This document shows, in pieces, positions 63,691-64,000 of a DNA stretch of 64,000 bases. How positions within the stretch are numbered: position 1 is the first letter of the stretch; each line of letters begins with the position of its first letter. The stretch is from Arion vulgaris (lineage: Eukaryota > Mollusca > Gastropoda > Stylommatophora > Arionidae). Below the pieces are notes generated by a model. The model made no database searches and was not told the origin of the DNA. It saw only the letters and a list, made by a program, of their open reading frames with translations. The position numbers and the translations under genes are program-made. Location of the stretch: the NCBI GenBank assembly GCA_020796225.1, contig CM036761.1, forward strand, positions 36,897,428 through 36,961,427, given 5' to 3'.

Positions 63691-64000
63691 GAAACAGGAT
63701 TAGGGACAAGAAAGAAATAAAGAATACAACTATTTGATCTGAATAATTTACGATATCTAATTACGCCGAAGACTCAGACGACAGTGCTTAAATATCCTTC
63801 AATTACAATCATATCTAGTATACACTATTCAAATATGCTAATATATAACTGCAATTACTGGCGATTCATGACATGTACTAACAAGAAACCAAACTTGACC
63901 AAGTCGTCTGGGCTTGCCAAAGATTTTCTGTGTCCAAGATAGATAGTCTGGCGAGTTTAATCGCTCGTCGATCTTTTTCCCCCTTCTAGTTAGCCCGTAT
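63691..64000. other. No gene recognised at window end
   Basis: Unassigned. Confidence 0.4.

Noticed and set aside
1..64000. Viral insertion or LTR retrotransposon
   Set aside because: I looked for long terminal direct repeats, gag zinc knuckles, protease or integrase motifs and viral replication motifs and saw none; all polymerase remnants are of non-LTR type.

Overview
This looks like a stretch of nuclear genome from an invertebrate animal: AT-rich, no long open frames, no operons, and almost wholly made of transposable-element remains and tandem repeats. The mix of tRNA-derived SINEs, many LINE families, hAT, piggyBac-like and mariner-like elements, and (GAA)n- or (GATAA)n-tailed retroposons would suit a mollusc or another lophotrochozoan. 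That placement is inference; nothing here names a species. I found no host gene I could support. Any host exons would have to be short and lie in the unassigned AT-rich gaps.

Layout. 1-8.6 kb: LINE tails, a 23/24-bp minisatellite split by a SINE, 41-, 35- and 33-bp minisatellites, then a (GAA)n-tailed SINE ('family A'). 9-16 kb: a hAT-type MITE, chimeric SINEs, and a complete but decayed 3.3-kb hAT transposon (11070-14368, perfect 8-bp target duplication) with a 1.0-kb piggyBac-like element nested in it; then a 42-bp minisatellite joined to a LINE tail and a second hAT MITE. 16-27 kb: a third MITE, a 51-bp minisatellite inside a LINE tail, and a 2.5-kb 58-bp satellite that runs straight into a SINE head. 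27-34 kb: SINE-in-SINE nesting, 57-bp and 41-bp arrays, a small piggyBac-like MITE. 34-50 kb: LINE reverse transcriptase and RNase H remnants, a LINE-in-LINE insertion with a 13-bp target duplication (46958-47548), and a large inverted repeat carrying a hammerhead-like motif. 50-64 kb: more SINE A copies, a degenerate 35-bp array, a mariner-like MITE, a fifth hAT MITE, a LINE RNase H fragment and a piggyBac-like remnant with repeated palindromes.

Main theme. The tandem arrays are not scattered at random. At least three (42-, 51- and 58-bp units) contain TE sequence in their repeat unit, a SINE has a short tandem expansion in its own body, and several other arrays abut TE ends. The window reads as a record of minisatellites seeded at the ends of retroelements. 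The long open frames through these arrays are by-products of repeat periodicity, not proteins.

Names such as 'SINE A' or 'LINE-B' are local labels based only on similarity between copies seen here by eye.
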